A stretch of 64,000 nt of DNA from Nocardia mexicana NBRC 108244 (GCF_001613165.1 NZ_BDBV01000001.1:1-64000), one strand, 5' to 3'; counted from the stretch's first letter, positions 1 to 9,463 are shown. The notes: generated by a model from the sequence alone, not told the origin. Made by a program: numbers and translations.

Positions 1-473
1 AGAATCTGCTCCGCCGCTGCCCGATCTTCCGCCGACACCCCACGCGGCACCCGGTTCATCACCGCCGCCACCGCCCGCACATGATCCGCCGAAACCTCGC
101 CCGCCGCCAAGACTTTCGCCGTCCGCGGCAACTGCGGCTCCAACGCATCGCCGCCCATATCGTGGAACGTGCCCACCCACAGCGCCTGATGCACCCGCGA
201 CCCGGCATCCGCACTCGCCAGCCGCAGCGTCTCCATCAAAAACTTCTTCAACGACTTCGACCCGAACCGAGCAGGCAACGACCGCTCACTCGACTCCACC
301 AGCAACCGATGCCGCACAGCCGTCAACACCCGCACCGACCGCTCCACCTCCCGCATCACCCCGACGACCTCGTCATCGGACAGCGGGGTAAGCGGCAGGT
401 CCAGCAGATCGGCCACCGCCGTCCGCAACGGGCCCGCGGCCCGTTCACCAACTTCTCCCCCACTCGAATGCAT
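1..473 (-). CDS. DUF222 (13E12 repeat) family protein, N-terminal part
   Basis: This reading frame begins with the ATG at 473 and stays open to the left edge of the window, so only about 157 N-terminal residues are visible. The translation starts MHSSGGEVGERAAGPLRTAV and contains an ARFGSKSLKKFLMETLRLAS stretch and a later VSADHVRAVAAVMNRVP segment. These are typical of the DUF222 domain of actinobacterial 13E12-repeat proteins, many of which end in an HNH nuclease domain. That C-terminal half would lie outside the window, so nuclease activity cannot be claimed. The family is multicopy and often linked to mobile or repeated DNA. Confidence 0.8.
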   Translation of the reverse strand, partial: MHSSGGEVGERAAGPLRTAVADLLDLPLTPLSDDEVVGVMREVERSVRVLTAVRHRLLVESSERSLPARFGSKSLKKFLMETLRLASADAGSRVHQALWVGTFHDMGGDALEPQLPRTAKVLAAGEVSADHVRAVAAVMNRVPRGVSAEDRAAAEQI

Positions 474-661
474 GTTCGAATTCTACCCCACGGCGACATT
501 CCCGAACAGGAGAAACGAGATCTGATCCACACATCTTCACACTGGACACCTGACCCATATCAACTGTCCCGCAGTATATTTCGAGTCCGAGACAGGACGA
601 CCGTATTCAAAGGCAGCTCGGCGAAGAAACGTCGAAGGTCGCATGGTTCGGGCAGAACCCT

Positions 662-1852
662 TCAGGTGACTGTTCGTGCCCGCCCCGCGCCGTAGCCCAC
701 GACCGCCTGAACCGCCGTTAGAAGCGCGAGAGTTATCAGCGCCGGTGCCCAGCCGCCGGTCGCGGCGTGCAGCAGGCCGAGCAGCAGGGGCCCCACCGCG
801 GCGACGAGGTATCCGACGCTTTGTGCCATACCCGCCAGGGCCGCGGCTCCGGCGGCGTCGGCCGCGCGTTCGCTCTGGAACGACATCGCGAGTACCAGGC
901 AGATACCCGCGCCGATACCTGTGCCCACGACGGCCAGCGGGGCGAGGCGGGGCACGAACGCGAGAAGCAGCACGCTCGCGACATTCAACAGCGAGGCCGC
1001 CGCCGCGAGTACACGTGGGACGCGCAGGGCTCGCGGCAGCAGCGGGACCGCGTTGAGGGCGAGCAGACCGATGAGCTGGAACCCGAACAGGTAGAAACCG
1101 GCCTCGCGCGCGGTGATTCCGTTGTCGCGCAGGATGCTCGGAAGCCACGCGATGGTGGCGTAGAAACCGAGCGACTGCAGGCCGAAGAACAGACTCACCT
1201 GCCACGCCACCCCCGAACGCCAAGGGATACGGGCATGACCCTCGGTAACAGTGTCTTGCTGTGAGCGCCGCCGCACCGACGCCCCCGGCAGTCGCCACGC
1301 CACCAAGGCCACGGCTGCGGGTAAAGCCCACGCGGCCAAGGCTGTTCGCCAGCCTCCAGGGAGGTGGTCGGCGAGCGGCACCGCTATTCCCGACGCCGTC
1401 GCGGCGGCGGCGGTCATCGCCGTGGCATAGCCCGCGGTGACCGTGGTGATCCGAGCCTCCGGGACACTGCCGCGCACTATCGAGGGCAGCAGGACGTTCG
1501 CGAAGGCGATTGCGGCAGAGAGTATTACCGTTCCCAGAAACAGCGCCGACAGGCCGGGGATCGAGCGCACGAGCAGCCCGATCAGCAGCACCGCCAACGC
1601 GGGGGCCACCAGGCGCCGGGCCCCCTGCTGCGCCATCCGCGCCGCCAGCGGCGACAGCACCGCGAACGCCACCAGGGGCAGTGCGGTGAGCAATCCGCCC
1701 CACGCCGCCGACATCCCGGTATCGGCAACGATATTCGGCAGCAGCGGCCCCACGCCCGTGAGCGCGGCCCGTAGGTTCACGCCCACGAGGACTACCGCGA
1801 TCACGACAACGGCGGTGGTGTCGCGACCGCGGCCGGCCACCGAGACGGTCAT
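662..1852 (-). CDS. MFS transporter, CynX/NimT family (operon exporter)
   Basis: A 396-residue polytopic membrane protein. The start is the ATG at 1852, which overlaps the stop of the upstream cytochrome b561 gene by 4 bp (ATGA). The N-terminus carries the CynX/NimT-type first helix VNLRAALTGVGPLLPNI, followed by the conserved GGLLTALPLVAFAVLSPLAAR segment and about twelve hydrophobic helices. It is the last gene of the dpg operon, so export of the operon product is the natural inference, although CynX-family members also import small anions. It belongs to the same subfamily as the transporter at 38769-40205. A longer upstream frame exists but runs through the cytochrome gene and is not credible. 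Confidence 0.85.
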   Translation of the reverse strand: MTVSVAGRGRDTTAVVVIAVVLVGVNLRAALTGVGPLLPNIVADTGMSAAWGGLLTALPLVAFAVLSPLAARMAQQGARRLVAPALAVLLIGLLVRSIPGLSALFLGTVILSAAIAFANVLLPSIVRGSVPEARITTVTAGYATAMTAAAATASGIAVPLADHLPGGWRTALAAWALPAAVALVAWRLPGASVRRRSQQDTVTEGHARIPWRSGVAWQVSLFFGLQSLGFYATIAWLPSILRDNGITAREAGFYLFGFQLIGLLALNAVPLLPRALRVPRVLAAAASLLNVASVLLLAFVPRLAPLAVVGTGIGAGICLVLAMSFQSERAADAAGAAALAGMAQSVGYLVAAVGPLLLGLLHAATGGWAPALITLALLTAVQAVVGYGAGRARTVT

Positions 1853-2424
1853 CGGCTCGGCGAACCACCACGCGAACCACCGAACGTCATCCGCCGAAGC
1901 ACGGTGTCGCGCAGGATCAGTGCGTGGAACAGCACCGCGCAGATGTGCGCGGTGAAGGCCGCCAACAGCGCATAGGCGAGAACGCTGTGCAGTGTCCGCA
2001 ACCCGGCGTACAGGCCCGCATCGGTCGGCACGATCGCGGGGAGGTACAGACCGCCGAGGATTCGGATCGGGATGCCCGAGGCCGATACCAGGCACCAGCC
2101 GACGATCGGCTGCGCCAGGAACAGGACGTACATGAGGATCTCGGACGCGGTGGCCACCAGCCGCTCCGGCCGGCTCAGCGGATCCGGGTCCTGCCGCGGC
2201 GGCCGTTGCCGGACCCGGTTGGCGATCCGGATGATCGCCAGCACCAGGATCACCAGGCCGAGGGTCTTGTGGATGCTCAGCAGCCGCCCGTAGTTGCCCA
2301 GCGACCCGACCATCGATCCGCCGATGAAGATCATCGCCACGATCGATACGGCCATGAGCCAGTGCAGGATTCGCGCCGCCATTCCGAATCGGGTGGTGTC
2401 GGTCGCCGCTTCGCGCAGAGTCAT
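1849..2424 (-). CDS. Cytochrome b561 family membrane protein
   Basis: A 191-residue four-helix membrane protein of the prokaryotic cytochrome b561 type. Candidate haem-ligand histidines lie in RILHWLMAVS, LLSIHKTLGLVI, LRTLHSVLAYAL and FTAHICAVLFHAL. The gene overlaps the catalase-like gene upstream and the transporter gene downstream by 4 bp each, so the three are translationally coupled. Such cytochromes often sit beside SrpA-type catalase-like proteins and may exchange electrons between the quinone pool and a partner outside the membrane. Its partner here is most likely the product of 2421-3482, which has a Tat-like signal. The link to dihydroxyphenylglyoxylate metabolism is inferred from operon position. 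Confidence 0.85.
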   Translation of the reverse strand: MTLREAATDTTRFGMAARILHWLMAVSIVAMIFIGGSMVGSLGNYGRLLSIHKTLGLVILVLAIIRIANRVRQRPPRQDPDPLSRPERLVATASEILMYVLFLAQPIVGWCLVSASGIPIRILGGLYLPAIVPTDAGLYAGLRTLHSVLAYALLAAFTAHICAVLFHALILRDTVLRRMTFGGSRGGSPSR

Positions 2425-3482
2425 CGGGCCGCCTCCGCATTCACCGCGCCGACGCCGCCGTCCTCGCCCGCGCGCCGCCGGAAGGACTCCGCATAGGCGG
2501 CCGAACGTGCCTGCAGCAGTGGATCATCCGAGGGAGCGATGCCCTTCGGCAGCACCAGCGGATCGAAGTTCACCTCTCGCACATTCTCCGACGCTTCGGT
2601 GCGCACCTGATCGAGCACGACGGTGCCCACCGGAATTCGGCGCCGCTCGGGCGGCCACGGCTTGGTCGCATCATCGGTCGGGTCGACCCCGGGTTCGCCG
2701 ACGACCAGCACCATGGTCCACCGCACGGGCCCGTTCTTGATCTCGGAGACCAGCGGATCGAACAGGGCGCCGGACGGATTCGACGGCATGCGGTCCTCGG
2801 GCTCCAGATGCCAGCGCACCGGCACGGTCCGGCCGTTGTGGTCGGTGCATTCGAAGGCGTTGAGGCCGTAGAACGTCGAGCCCGCGAACGTCGGCGCCGG
2901 CGGCTTGCTGCCGATGATCTCGAGCGCCGCGGCGGTCGCCGGATGCGAGGCGATGTGCTCCTTCATCCGCGCCGGATCGGGTTTCCCGGTCGCCGGGTCG
3001 GGCGCGAAAGCCAGTGTGCGCGTGTAGAAGTCCTCCGGGGTCGCGTCCAGGAAGACCGGGATGTTGATCATCGCGAGCCGCCACTGCTCGCTCCCGGGCA
3101 GAAACATCTGCAGACCCAGTCCGCGCGGCGCCTCCATATCGTCGGGCATCTGCGGGTTGCCGCCGCCGAGGGAGAACCGGCCCGCGAGTCGGTAGCGACC
3201 CTCCCGGAAGGCCGAGGCCTCACACACCTCCGCACCCGCACCGTTGCTCTCGAAATAGCCCGCCACGGCAACGCCTTTGGCGTGATTGCGGCGATACCCG
3301 GGGAACCGTCCCCCGGCCGTCGCTTCCAACCTGTCGACCATGCGCCGGGCGGTCAGCCGCCACGGCCCCACGATATCTTCGCTGAACAGGAACCCGCCGA
3401 TCCCGGCAATGCCGACGCCCGCGATGGCGGCGGCACCCAGCAGCGTGCGGCGATTCAGCGACGGACCTCGGCCGTCGGTCAT
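2421..3482 (-). CDS. SrpA-type catalase-like haem peroxidase, Tat-like signal
   Basis: A 353-residue member of the short catalase-related (SrpA) family. The N-terminus reads SLNRRTLLGAAAIAGVGIAG, a twin-arginine-like signal followed by a hydrophobic stretch, which suggests export. The distal haem histidine is expected in RRNHAKGVAVAGYF. Other catalase-fold signatures are GLQMFLPGSEQWRLAMINIP, STFYGLNAFECTDHNG and a C-terminal RSAAYAESF with the probable proximal tyrosine. SrpA-type proteins are shorter than monofunctional catalases (about 480 residues) and tend to act as peroxidases on organic substrates. The gene overlaps the cytochrome b561 gene by 4 bp. Within the dpg operon it could oxidise or couple the resorcinol product, or simply protect the cell from peroxide. 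Confidence 0.85.
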   Translation of the reverse strand: MTDGRGPSLNRRTLLGAAAIAGVGIAGIGGFLFSEDIVGPWRLTARRMVDRLEATAGGRFPGYRRNHAKGVAVAGYFESNGAGAEVCEASAFREGRYRLAGRFSLGGGNPQMPDDMEAPRGLGLQMFLPGSEQWRLAMINIPVFLDATPEDFYTRTLAFAPDPATGKPDPARMKEHIASHPATAAALEIIGSKPPAPTFAGSTFYGLNAFECTDHNGRTVPVRWHLEPEDRMPSNPSGALFDPLVSEIKNGPVRWTMVLVVGEPGVDPTDDATKPWPPERRRIPVGTVVLDQVRTEASENVREVNFDPLVLPKGIAPSDDPLLQARSAAYAESFRRRAGEDGGVGAVNAEAAR

Positions 3483-3528
3483 TGTGTCTCCCCTCCTCGA
3501 TCGTTCGACCGGTGCTGTTGCACGGCCG

Positions 3529-5340
3529 TCACGGCGGCCCCATGGACCAGAGCTGCTGTGCCCATTCGATATCCACGTCCGGCTTCTCGACCAGCATCAT
3601 GTCCGTCGGCGGCGCCGGGACGGTCCCCGATTCGATGCGGATGTCGATGACGTAGGGGCGACCCCCTTCGATGATCTTGAATCCGCGCTCGACGGCCTCG
3701 CGCAGCTTGCGCCCGTCGGTGACCACCTCACCGTCGATATCGAATGTCTCCGCGATCCGGGCGAAATCCTGGCTGGGCTGGCCGAGCCGCAGGTACCACG
3801 CATCGTGGGAGGGCTGCCAGTCGTAGAGCTTCTCGATGTTCTTCAGCCCGGTCATGAGGGTCTTGTACTCGTGGTTGTTCAACACGAGGTACAACACCGG
3901 CAGCTCGAATTTCCTGGTGGTCCACCAGGAATTGGTGTGGAAAAGCGCCGATCCGTCGCCGACGATGTCGACCACCAGCCGCTCGCGGCCCAGCGCCAAT
4001 GCGATGCCGATGGAGGCGGGCAGCGAAAAGCCCAGGGCACCACCGGAAGTGCAGAAGTAGGCGTCGGGATGGTCGTACTGGATGGCCTTCTGGATCGCGG
4101 GCAGGACCGAGAAGTCCTCGTTGATGACCGTGATCGGCTTGGCGAGGGTCTGCTGCACCTGCGCGACGATCATCGGCACCTGGTGATCGGGGATGGGTTT
4201 GCCTGCGGGGCCGGGAAATTCGGCCGCCGAGGCCGCGAACGCCGCGTCGCGACGGGAGTCCATGTCGAGGATGGCCTTGTTCCGCGCCGCCGCCGCACCC
4301 TGGTCGTAGGCGGCATGTTCGGCGACGGCCTCGATGATCGACGGCAGGGTGGCCTTGATGTCGCCGAGCACGCCGACCTGGGCGTAGTGGTTCTTGCCGA
4401 TCTCCCACGAATCGTTGTGCAGGATCACCTGGGTGAGATGAGCGGGCAGGATCGGACCGTTCTCCCAGCGGAACACCAGGATCTGCGCCTGTGAGTTCAC
4501 CCCGATCTGGAAGAGCGTGTCGAAGTCCTCGAGCTGCTTGTGCACGCCCTCCTGGGACGGCATCAGCTCGCCCTGCCAGTGCGGCAGATTGTTCGGGTAG
4601 TTCATCCGGCTGGCCTGGTTCTCCGAATAGACCGCCGCCCCCAGCAGATACGACAGCCGTTCGATCTCGGGCCAGGCGTTCGCCTCGCCGACGCCGTCGC
4701 CGACCAGGAGCACCGGACGCTTCGCGCGCGCCAGCGTTTCCGCCGCGGCGGCGACTCCGTTCGGGTCGCCGATGACCGAGTGCGCGATGCGGGTGAACCT
4801 CCCGGCATCGGGCGCGGTCGGGCTCTCCAGCAGGAGATTCCAAGGGATGGAAAGGAATACGGGCCGCAGCGGGGGCACCGTCAGCTCCTTGAACGCGCGC
4901 TGCAGCACCAGCGGCAGCTCGTCGATATCGCGGACCTCGTGCGCCCACTTCGCATACTGCCCGGCCGTGCGCACCAGGTCCGAGGCCAGGATCGGTTCCT
5001 GGATCAGCAGGTCGCTGTGCTGCTGCCCGCACAGCACCAGCACCGGGATATTGGAACGGTAGGCGTTGTACAGGTTGTCGATGATGTTGGCCGTGCCGGG
5101 CGTGACGTGCACGATGGCCGCGCCGGGCCGACCGGACATGCGGGCGTACCCCATCGCGGCGCCGACGGCGATGTTCTCGTGCAGGCACGGAACGTAGGAG
5201 ACCTCGTTCTCCGGAATGGTGGTGCCGTCGATCAGCGGAATCTCGTGTGTGCCGGGCACACCGAAGGCGTACTCGATTCCGGCCGCGCGCAGATAGTCGA
5301 AGATGATGTCGCGGCCGAGCTTCTTGTCGGATGTGTGCAT
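3529..5340 (-). CDS. Thiamine-diphosphate-dependent decarboxylase/synthase (benzoylformate decarboxylase/ALS-like)
   Basis: A 603-residue ThDP enzyme of the acetolactate synthase/benzoylformate decarboxylase superfamily with the usual three domains. The activating glutamate is in PCLHENIAVGAAMGYAR (Glu55). The ThDP/Mg-binding motif starts GDGSALFHTNSWW (about residues 461-473) and closes with VLNNHEY. It sits directly downstream of dpgD in the same operon. In glycopeptide loci, 3,5-dihydroxyphenylglyoxylate from DpgC is transaminated; a 2-oxo acid decarboxylase here would instead give 3,5-dihydroxybenzaldehyde or an acyloin. That substrate is inferred from context only. The residues that would separate decarboxylase from synthase activity cannot be judged by eye. 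Confidence 0.85.
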   Translation of the reverse strand: MHTSDKKLGRDIIFDYLRAAGIEYAFGVPGTHEIPLIDGTTIPENEVSYVPCLHENIAVGAAMGYARMSGRPGAAIVHVTPGTANIIDNLYNAYRSNIPVLVLCGQQHSDLLIQEPILASDLVRTAGQYAKWAHEVRDIDELPLVLQRAFKELTVPPLRPVFLSIPWNLLLESPTAPDAGRFTRIAHSVIGDPNGVAAAAETLARAKRPVLLVGDGVGEANAWPEIERLSYLLGAAVYSENQASRMNYPNNLPHWQGELMPSQEGVHKQLEDFDTLFQIGVNSQAQILVFRWENGPILPAHLTQVILHNDSWEIGKNHYAQVGVLGDIKATLPSIIEAVAEHAAYDQGAAAARNKAILDMDSRRDAAFAASAAEFPGPAGKPIPDHQVPMIVAQVQQTLAKPITVINEDFSVLPAIQKAIQYDHPDAYFCTSGGALGFSLPASIGIALALGRERLVVDIVGDGSALFHTNSWWTTRKFELPVLYLVLNNHEYKTLMTGLKNIEKLYDWQPSHDAWYLRLGQPSQDFARIAETFDIDGEVVTDGRKLREAVERGFKIIEGGRPYVIDIRIESGTVPAPPTDMMLVEKPDVDIEWAQQLWSMGPP

Positions 5341-5427
5341 GGAACTTCCTGTATCGGATTCGGTGGTGCGGCGTTGATCAACGGCGCAACGCCAACGCCG
5401 GGCGCAGCCTCGGTGGCCGGTCCTGCA

Positions 5428-6234
5428 TCACTCCCCCCTCCAGCGCGGCGCACGCTTCTCCATGAATGCTCGCGGGCCCTCCTCAGCGTCGGCGGAGCGC
5501 GAACGAACGGTTTCCCAGTGGTATTCGCTCTCGAATGCCGTCGCCAGTGGTTGGGTAACAGCCTCGGCCGCAGCCTGTTTGATCGCTCGGACCGATAGCG
5601 GTGCGCATGCCAGCACATCGGCGACCCACCGGTCCGTGCAGGCATCCAGCTCCCCCGGCTCGACCACCTCGTTGACCAGGCCGAGTTCGGCGGCCCGCAT
5701 GGCGGACATCCGGCGCCCGGTGAGCAGGTGCCCCATGGCGATCCGGTACGGCGCCTGCCGGGGCAGCCGGAACACCCCGCCCGCACCGGGTATCAGGCCG
5801 AGTTTCGCCTCGGTGAGGCCGAATTGAGCGTCCGCCGAGGCGATTACGATATCGCTCGCGAGCGCCAGCTCGAACCCGCCGCCGAGAGCGTAGCCACGCA
5901 CCTTGGCGATGATGGGTTTGGCGAATCCGAATCGCTCGGTGATCCGCGGAAATCCGGGCTTGCCGGCGCTGCCGAACGACGAGCGGGCAGTACCGGAGTC
6001 GATCCGCCGGACGAGTTCCTTCAGATCCTGGCCGACCGAAAAGGCCTGCTCCCCTTGCCCGCTCAGCACCACGACCCAGATGTCGTCATCGGCCTCGATG
6101 TCGTCCCACACCCGCGCCAGTTCCGCATGCATGCACAGGTTCATCGCGTTGAGGACCTCGGGCCGGGCCAGCTCCACGGTGGCGACGTGGCCGCTCTTGC
6201 GGTATTCGACTGTGGACAGGTCGGTGACCGTCAT
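5428..6234 (-). CDS. dpgD: Enoyl-CoA hydratase-family protein DpgD
   Basis: A 268-residue crotonase-fold protein. The ATG at 6234 overlaps the dpgC stop by 4 bp. The oxyanion-hole segments are present: [13 protein letters not shown] and [20 protein letters not shown], followed by [20 protein letters not shown] with the conserved acidic residue. In Dpg biosynthesis DpgB and DpgD help the type III synthase DpgA by dehydrating and aromatising the tetraketide to 3,5-dihydroxyphenylacetyl-CoA. Its position after dpgC in an A-B-C-D order supports the name. An 87-bp gap separates it from the ThDP enzyme gene. Confidence 0.88.
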   Translation of the reverse strand: MTVTDLSTVEYRKSGHVATVELARPEVLNAMNLCMHAELARVWDDIEADDDIWVVVLSGQGEQAFSVGQDLKELVRRIDSGTARSSFGSAGKPGFPRITERFGFAKPIIAKVRGYALGGGFELALASDIVIASADAQFGLTEAKLGLIPGAGGVFRLPRQAPYRIAMGHLLTGRRMSAMRAAELGLVNEVVEPGELDACTDRWVADVLACAPLSVRAIKQAAAEAVTQPLATAFESEYHWETVRSRSADAEEGPRAFMEKRAPRWRGE

Positions 6235-7532
6235 CGGCCCACCCCGCTGCTGAAGCGGCTCACCTTCGCCAGAACGTCGGAGCCGTAGAACCGCAACGCC
6301 TGCTGCCGCGCGAATTCCGCCATGTAGCACCGGAATACGTCTTGCGGTTCCTCCGCGGCGACCAGCATGTGCTTGTTGGCCACCACCGCCTCGGCGGCGA
6401 GTTGACGGGCGGCCCGGTCTATTTCGCCGTCCATCTCCTGGGTCTCGACGACGGTGTCGAACACCAGGCGGGCGTCGGGTTCGGTCGCGTGGATCCGGCG
6501 GCCCCACAGGATCACATCGCGGGAGAGCCGGTGGTCGGTCGCCCGCCCCAGCCGCAGGTTCGCCGCGCCCGGGACGATGCCCTCCTGCGCTGCCGGAAGG
6601 CTGAAATAGGCGTCCGCAGCGGCGATCACACGGTCGAACACCAGCAGCAGCTGCGCGCCGCCGCCGATGGCGAACGAATCCACTGCCGCCACCCAGGGTT
6701 TGGTGACGGGCATGACCTCTCCGGTCGCCAATCCACGCAGAATCTTCGCGATGTACCCGGTTTCGCGGCCGAGGATGAAATCTACGAACGAGATTCTGCC
6801 CTCGTGCAGATGCGCCAGGTTGATACCCGCGCTGAACACGCGACGACCGCGGTAGCGCGGATGGTCCATCACTCCGCCGCGCAGCACGCCGACCCGCGAA
6901 TGCGGGTCCAGCAGTACCAGATCCACCGCCGTCTCCAGGTCGGCGACGTGCTGGTTGTCCTCGGCGTTGAGGCAGTGCGTATTGGTGATGGTGACCGTCG
7001 CGGTGGTGTCCACGCGAGTGACCGTCGCCGCCCGCAGCACGACGGTCCCCGTGGCCGCGAACTCGTCGGCCAGCTCCAGCGCGCGCCGAGTCGGTGCGCG
7101 CATGGCGTCCAGGAGATGGTTGCCCGCCACCGGATCCGCGAACACGGCCGCGAAGAAGAGGCCCTGATCGATCTCCCAGCCCTCCTTCGCCGACTGCGGC
7201 TGCCCCGCATCGAGCGCGAGCTGCTCCGCGGACGGCAGTAAACCGGGAAACAGATCCGTTGCGGCGCTTGCCAGTTCGGCCAGTCGGAGCGGATCGCGAT
7301 AGTCCGCGGTCGCGGCACCGTAGACGGCGGCTACGTGCCGCTGCAGGAATCGCCGCCGCAACTCTCGCAGCGACCGATGCGCGGCCGCCGCACGCTCGGC
7401 GGCCGCGCTGTCCCGATCGTCGACCGCCCCCAACTCCAGCAGCAGCTCAGCGTGTTCGGCTGCCGCCCTGCGTAGTTCGGCGCCATCCCTGGACAGATCG
7501 CCGATCGCACCGGGCAGGATCGCGGTGCTCAT
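6231..7532 (-). CDS. dpgC: 3,5-dihydroxyphenylacetyl-CoA 1,2-dioxygenase DpgC
   Basis: A 433-residue protein with a helical N-terminal region of about 200 residues followed by a crotonase-like domain, which is the architecture and size of DpgC. The crotonase part contains [19 protein letters not shown] and [20 protein letters not shown], where the oxyanion hole lies, then a [19 protein letters not shown] segment. DpgC is a cofactor- and metal-independent dioxygenase that turns 3,5-dihydroxyphenylacetyl-CoA plus O2 into 3,5-dihydroxyphenylglyoxylate and CoA. No metal or flavin motif is seen. It lies 10 bp after dpgB and overlaps dpgD, so the set is expressed together. Confidence 0.93.
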   Translation of the reverse strand: MSTAILPGAIGDLSRDGAELRRAAAEHAELLLELGAVDDRDSAAAERAAAAHRSLRELRRRFLQRHVAAVYGAATADYRDPLRLAELASAATDLFPGLLPSAEQLALDAGQPQSAKEGWEIDQGLFFAAVFADPVAGNHLLDAMRAPTRRALELADEFAATGTVVLRAATVTRVDTTATVTITNTHCLNAEDNQHVADLETAVDLVLLDPHSRVGVLRGGVMDHPRYRGRRVFSAGINLAHLHEGRISFVDFILGRETGYIAKILRGLATGEVMPVTKPWVAAVDSFAIGGGAQLLLVFDRVIAAADAYFSLPAAQEGIVPGAANLRLGRATDHRLSRDVILWGRRIHATEPDARLVFDTVVETQEMDGEIDRAARQLAAEAVVANKHMLVAAEEPQDVFRCYMAEFARQQALRFYGSDVLAKVSRFSSGVGR

Positions 7533-7542
7533 GCCAGCCCGC

Positions 7543-8280
7543 TCACGACACAGCCCCGGCCCGCGAGCGGCGGAGGGTGCGGTCCGAGGCCGCCAGGTGG
7601 GCGCCGAGGGCGTCCTCGAACCGGGTCGTCATCGCGTCCAGCAGGAGCCGCCGCCGGATCGCCACCTCGGAGCCGACCGCGGATTCGAACAGCGCCAGCC
7701 CGGCCCGGATCGCGCCGGTCTCGGCCTCGGCGTCGGTCGCCACCACGTCGACCAGCCCGCGTTCGACAGCCGCCGCGGCGGTGAGGCCGCGGCCCTGGAT
7801 CACGAGATCGCGGGCCCGGCCGGCGCCGATCTGCGCCGCCAGCCGGTAGATGCCCATCGCGGGCCAGATACCGGCGGCCGACGCCGCGAAACGAAACTCG
7901 CTGTCCGCCCGCAGGATTCGGTAGTCGGCCACCAGCAGCAGCTCCGCCGCGGGCCCGTAGGCCTGGCCGTCGACGGTCGCGATGATCGGCATCGGCACCT
8001 GCTCCAGTCGTCGCAATGCGGCCTCCCATTTGCCGACATCACCCACGGCCACCTCGCCCGGCCACGCGAAATACTCGCGGGACGGCGCTCCGCTGATATA
8101 GAGCACCACGCAGTGCCGCACTCCCGCCGCGGCGTCCTCGGCCCGGCGCGCGAGCGCGGTGACCGACTCGACCAGTTCGGCCGACAGCGGTGCGGCCGCG
8201 GAAATCACGGCGGCGATGATATGGACGTCCGCACCGTCCTCCCCGGCGCCGTTCCGGTGAACGGTAGAAGCTGTACTCAT
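7543..8280 (-). CDS. dpgB: Enoyl-CoA hydratase-like protein DpgB
   Basis: A 245-residue crotonase-superfamily protein. The ATG at 8280 is chosen because a GGGGGT ribosome-binding site lies just upstream; an ATG 18 bp earlier has no such site. The core reads MPIIATVDGQAYGPAAELLLVADYRI and FAASAAGIWPAMGIYRLA. The second oxyanion-hole loop lacks the usual GGG run and acidic catalytic residues are sparse, as expected for the DpgB branch, which acts as a helper of DpgA rather than as a full hydratase. It lies 37 bp downstream of dpgA and 10 bp upstream of dpgC. Confidence 0.88.
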   Translation of the reverse strand: MSTASTVHRNGAGEDGADVHIIAAVISAAAPLSAELVESVTALARRAEDAAAGVRHCVVLYISGAPSREYFAWPGEVAVGDVGKWEAALRRLEQVPMPIIATVDGQAYGPAAELLLVADYRILRADSEFRFAASAAGIWPAMGIYRLAAQIGAGRARDLVIQGRGLTAAAAVERGLVDVVATDAEAETGAIRAGLALFESAVGSEVAIRRRLLLDAMTTRFEDALGAHLAASDRTLRRSRAGAVS

Positions 8281-8317
8281 CGAATTACCCCCGTACAAAT
8301 GAATATTCAGGAAAGGA

Positions 8318-9463
8318 TCAGAATCTCACCAGGGCGGTCTCGATTTGTGAGCCCGGCCCCATCGTCATGAACACGCCGTATTCGCCGGGCCGCGTGACCC
8401 CTTCGGCGATCAGGCGCTCGTAGGAAAACAGGAACGATCCGCTGGACAGATTTCCGTAATCGCGCATCACACCGACGGTGTGCCGCAAATCGTGCGCGGT
8501 CAGCCCGAGATTGATCTTGACCGCATCGATCACCTTCTTGCCGCCGGAATGCACGATCCACTGCGCGATGTCCTTGCGCCGCAGGCCGTTTTCCGACAGC
8601 AGCCGGTCCACCACGATCTCCACGTGCGCACCGACCTCGTAGGGAACCTCGCGATCGAGGTAGAAGCTGAATTTTCCGGCGTCGGAGTCCCAGTCGTAGC
8701 GCATCGCGCCGATGGCGTGGCGGATCATGTAGCTGCGCTGGGCCAGCAGCGCCGGTGCGGCGGTGTTCCCCGGCGCCCCCGCCGTATCGGCACACAGCGC
8801 GAGCGCCGCCGCGCCGTCCCCGAACAGGCTGTTGACCACCGCCGTCCGCATCGTCCCGTCGAAGACGTAGGCGGCCGAGCACGCCTCCGAGCAGGCCAGG
8901 ATCGCCAGCTCGCCCGGATGCGCCGCCGACCAGCTCGCCGCGGCGGTCAGGCCGTTGAGCCCGGCGTTGCAGCCCATGCCGACCACGTCCAGCCGTGCCG
9001 TATGCGGTGACAGGCCGAGCTCGTCGATCAGCAGCGCGCTGAAGCCCGGCGTCAGGAATCCGGTGGTCGTCACAGCGACCAGGTATTTGATCTCCGCCGC
9101 GTCCCGTCCGAGACCCCGCAGGCAGGCACGGATGGCGTCCGCACCGGTCTGCACGCCGTAGCGGCGGTGTTTGTCGAGCAGTTCCGCCTGTGTCTCGACC
9201 CGGAAATTTCCGTCCTCGTCACGCGGCGGCAATGTCAGGTATCGGTGCTCGATACCACCGTTGAGAAATACGCCCCTGATTTTGGGGTCGGTGATCCCGA
9301 GGAGATCGATGAGTTCCCGTTGGCGGTATCCGGTAGGTGGATTCGCGGTCGCCACCCCGAGCAATCGGGGCAACGCCGAGGTACCTCCGGCATCCGCCGG
9401 GGTCGAATCGGTTTCGGTAGTGTACGGCTGCACGATGGTCGTCATTGCCGAAATCCGTTCCAT
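8318..9463 (-). CDS. dpgA: Type III polyketide synthase DpgA (3,5-dihydroxyphenylacetyl-CoA synthase)
   Basis: A 381-residue chalcone-synthase-fold enzyme. The catalytic cysteine is in VVGMGCNAGLNGL (about Cys165), the catalytic histidine in WIVHSGGKKVIDAV and the asparagine in YGNLSSGSFLF, so the Cys-His-Asn triad is complete. The partners dpgB, dpgC and dpgD follow immediately, which identifies it as DpgA, the enzyme that condenses four malonyl-CoA units, rather than a generic alkylresorcinol synthase. The start is either the ATG at 9463 or the one at 9445; neither has a strong ribosome-binding site. It is the first gene of the eight-gene operon, so the promoter should lie in 9464-9600. Confidence 0.93.
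   Translation of the reverse strand: MERISAMTTIVQPYTTETDSTPADAGGTSALPRLLGVATANPPTGYRQRELIDLLGITDPKIRGVFLNGGIEHRYLTLPPRDEDGNFRVETQAELLDKHRRYGVQTGADAIRACLRGLGRDAAEIKYLVAVTTTGFLTPGFSALLIDELGLSPHTARLDVVGMGCNAGLNGLTAAASWSAAHPGELAILACSEACSAAYVFDGTMRTAVVNSLFGDGAAALALCADTAGAPGNTAAPALLAQRSYMIRHAIGAMRYDWDSDAGKFSFYLDREVPYEVGAHVEIVVDRLLSENGLRRKDIAQWIVHSGGKKVIDAVKINLGLTAHDLRHTVGVMRDYGNLSSGSFLFSYERLIAEGVTRPGEYGVFMTMGPGSQIETALVRF

Noticed and set aside
662..9463. A glycopeptide antibiotic cluster
   Set aside because: The dpg genes are complete, but there is no multi-module NRPS, aminotransferase, P450 or halogenase in the window.
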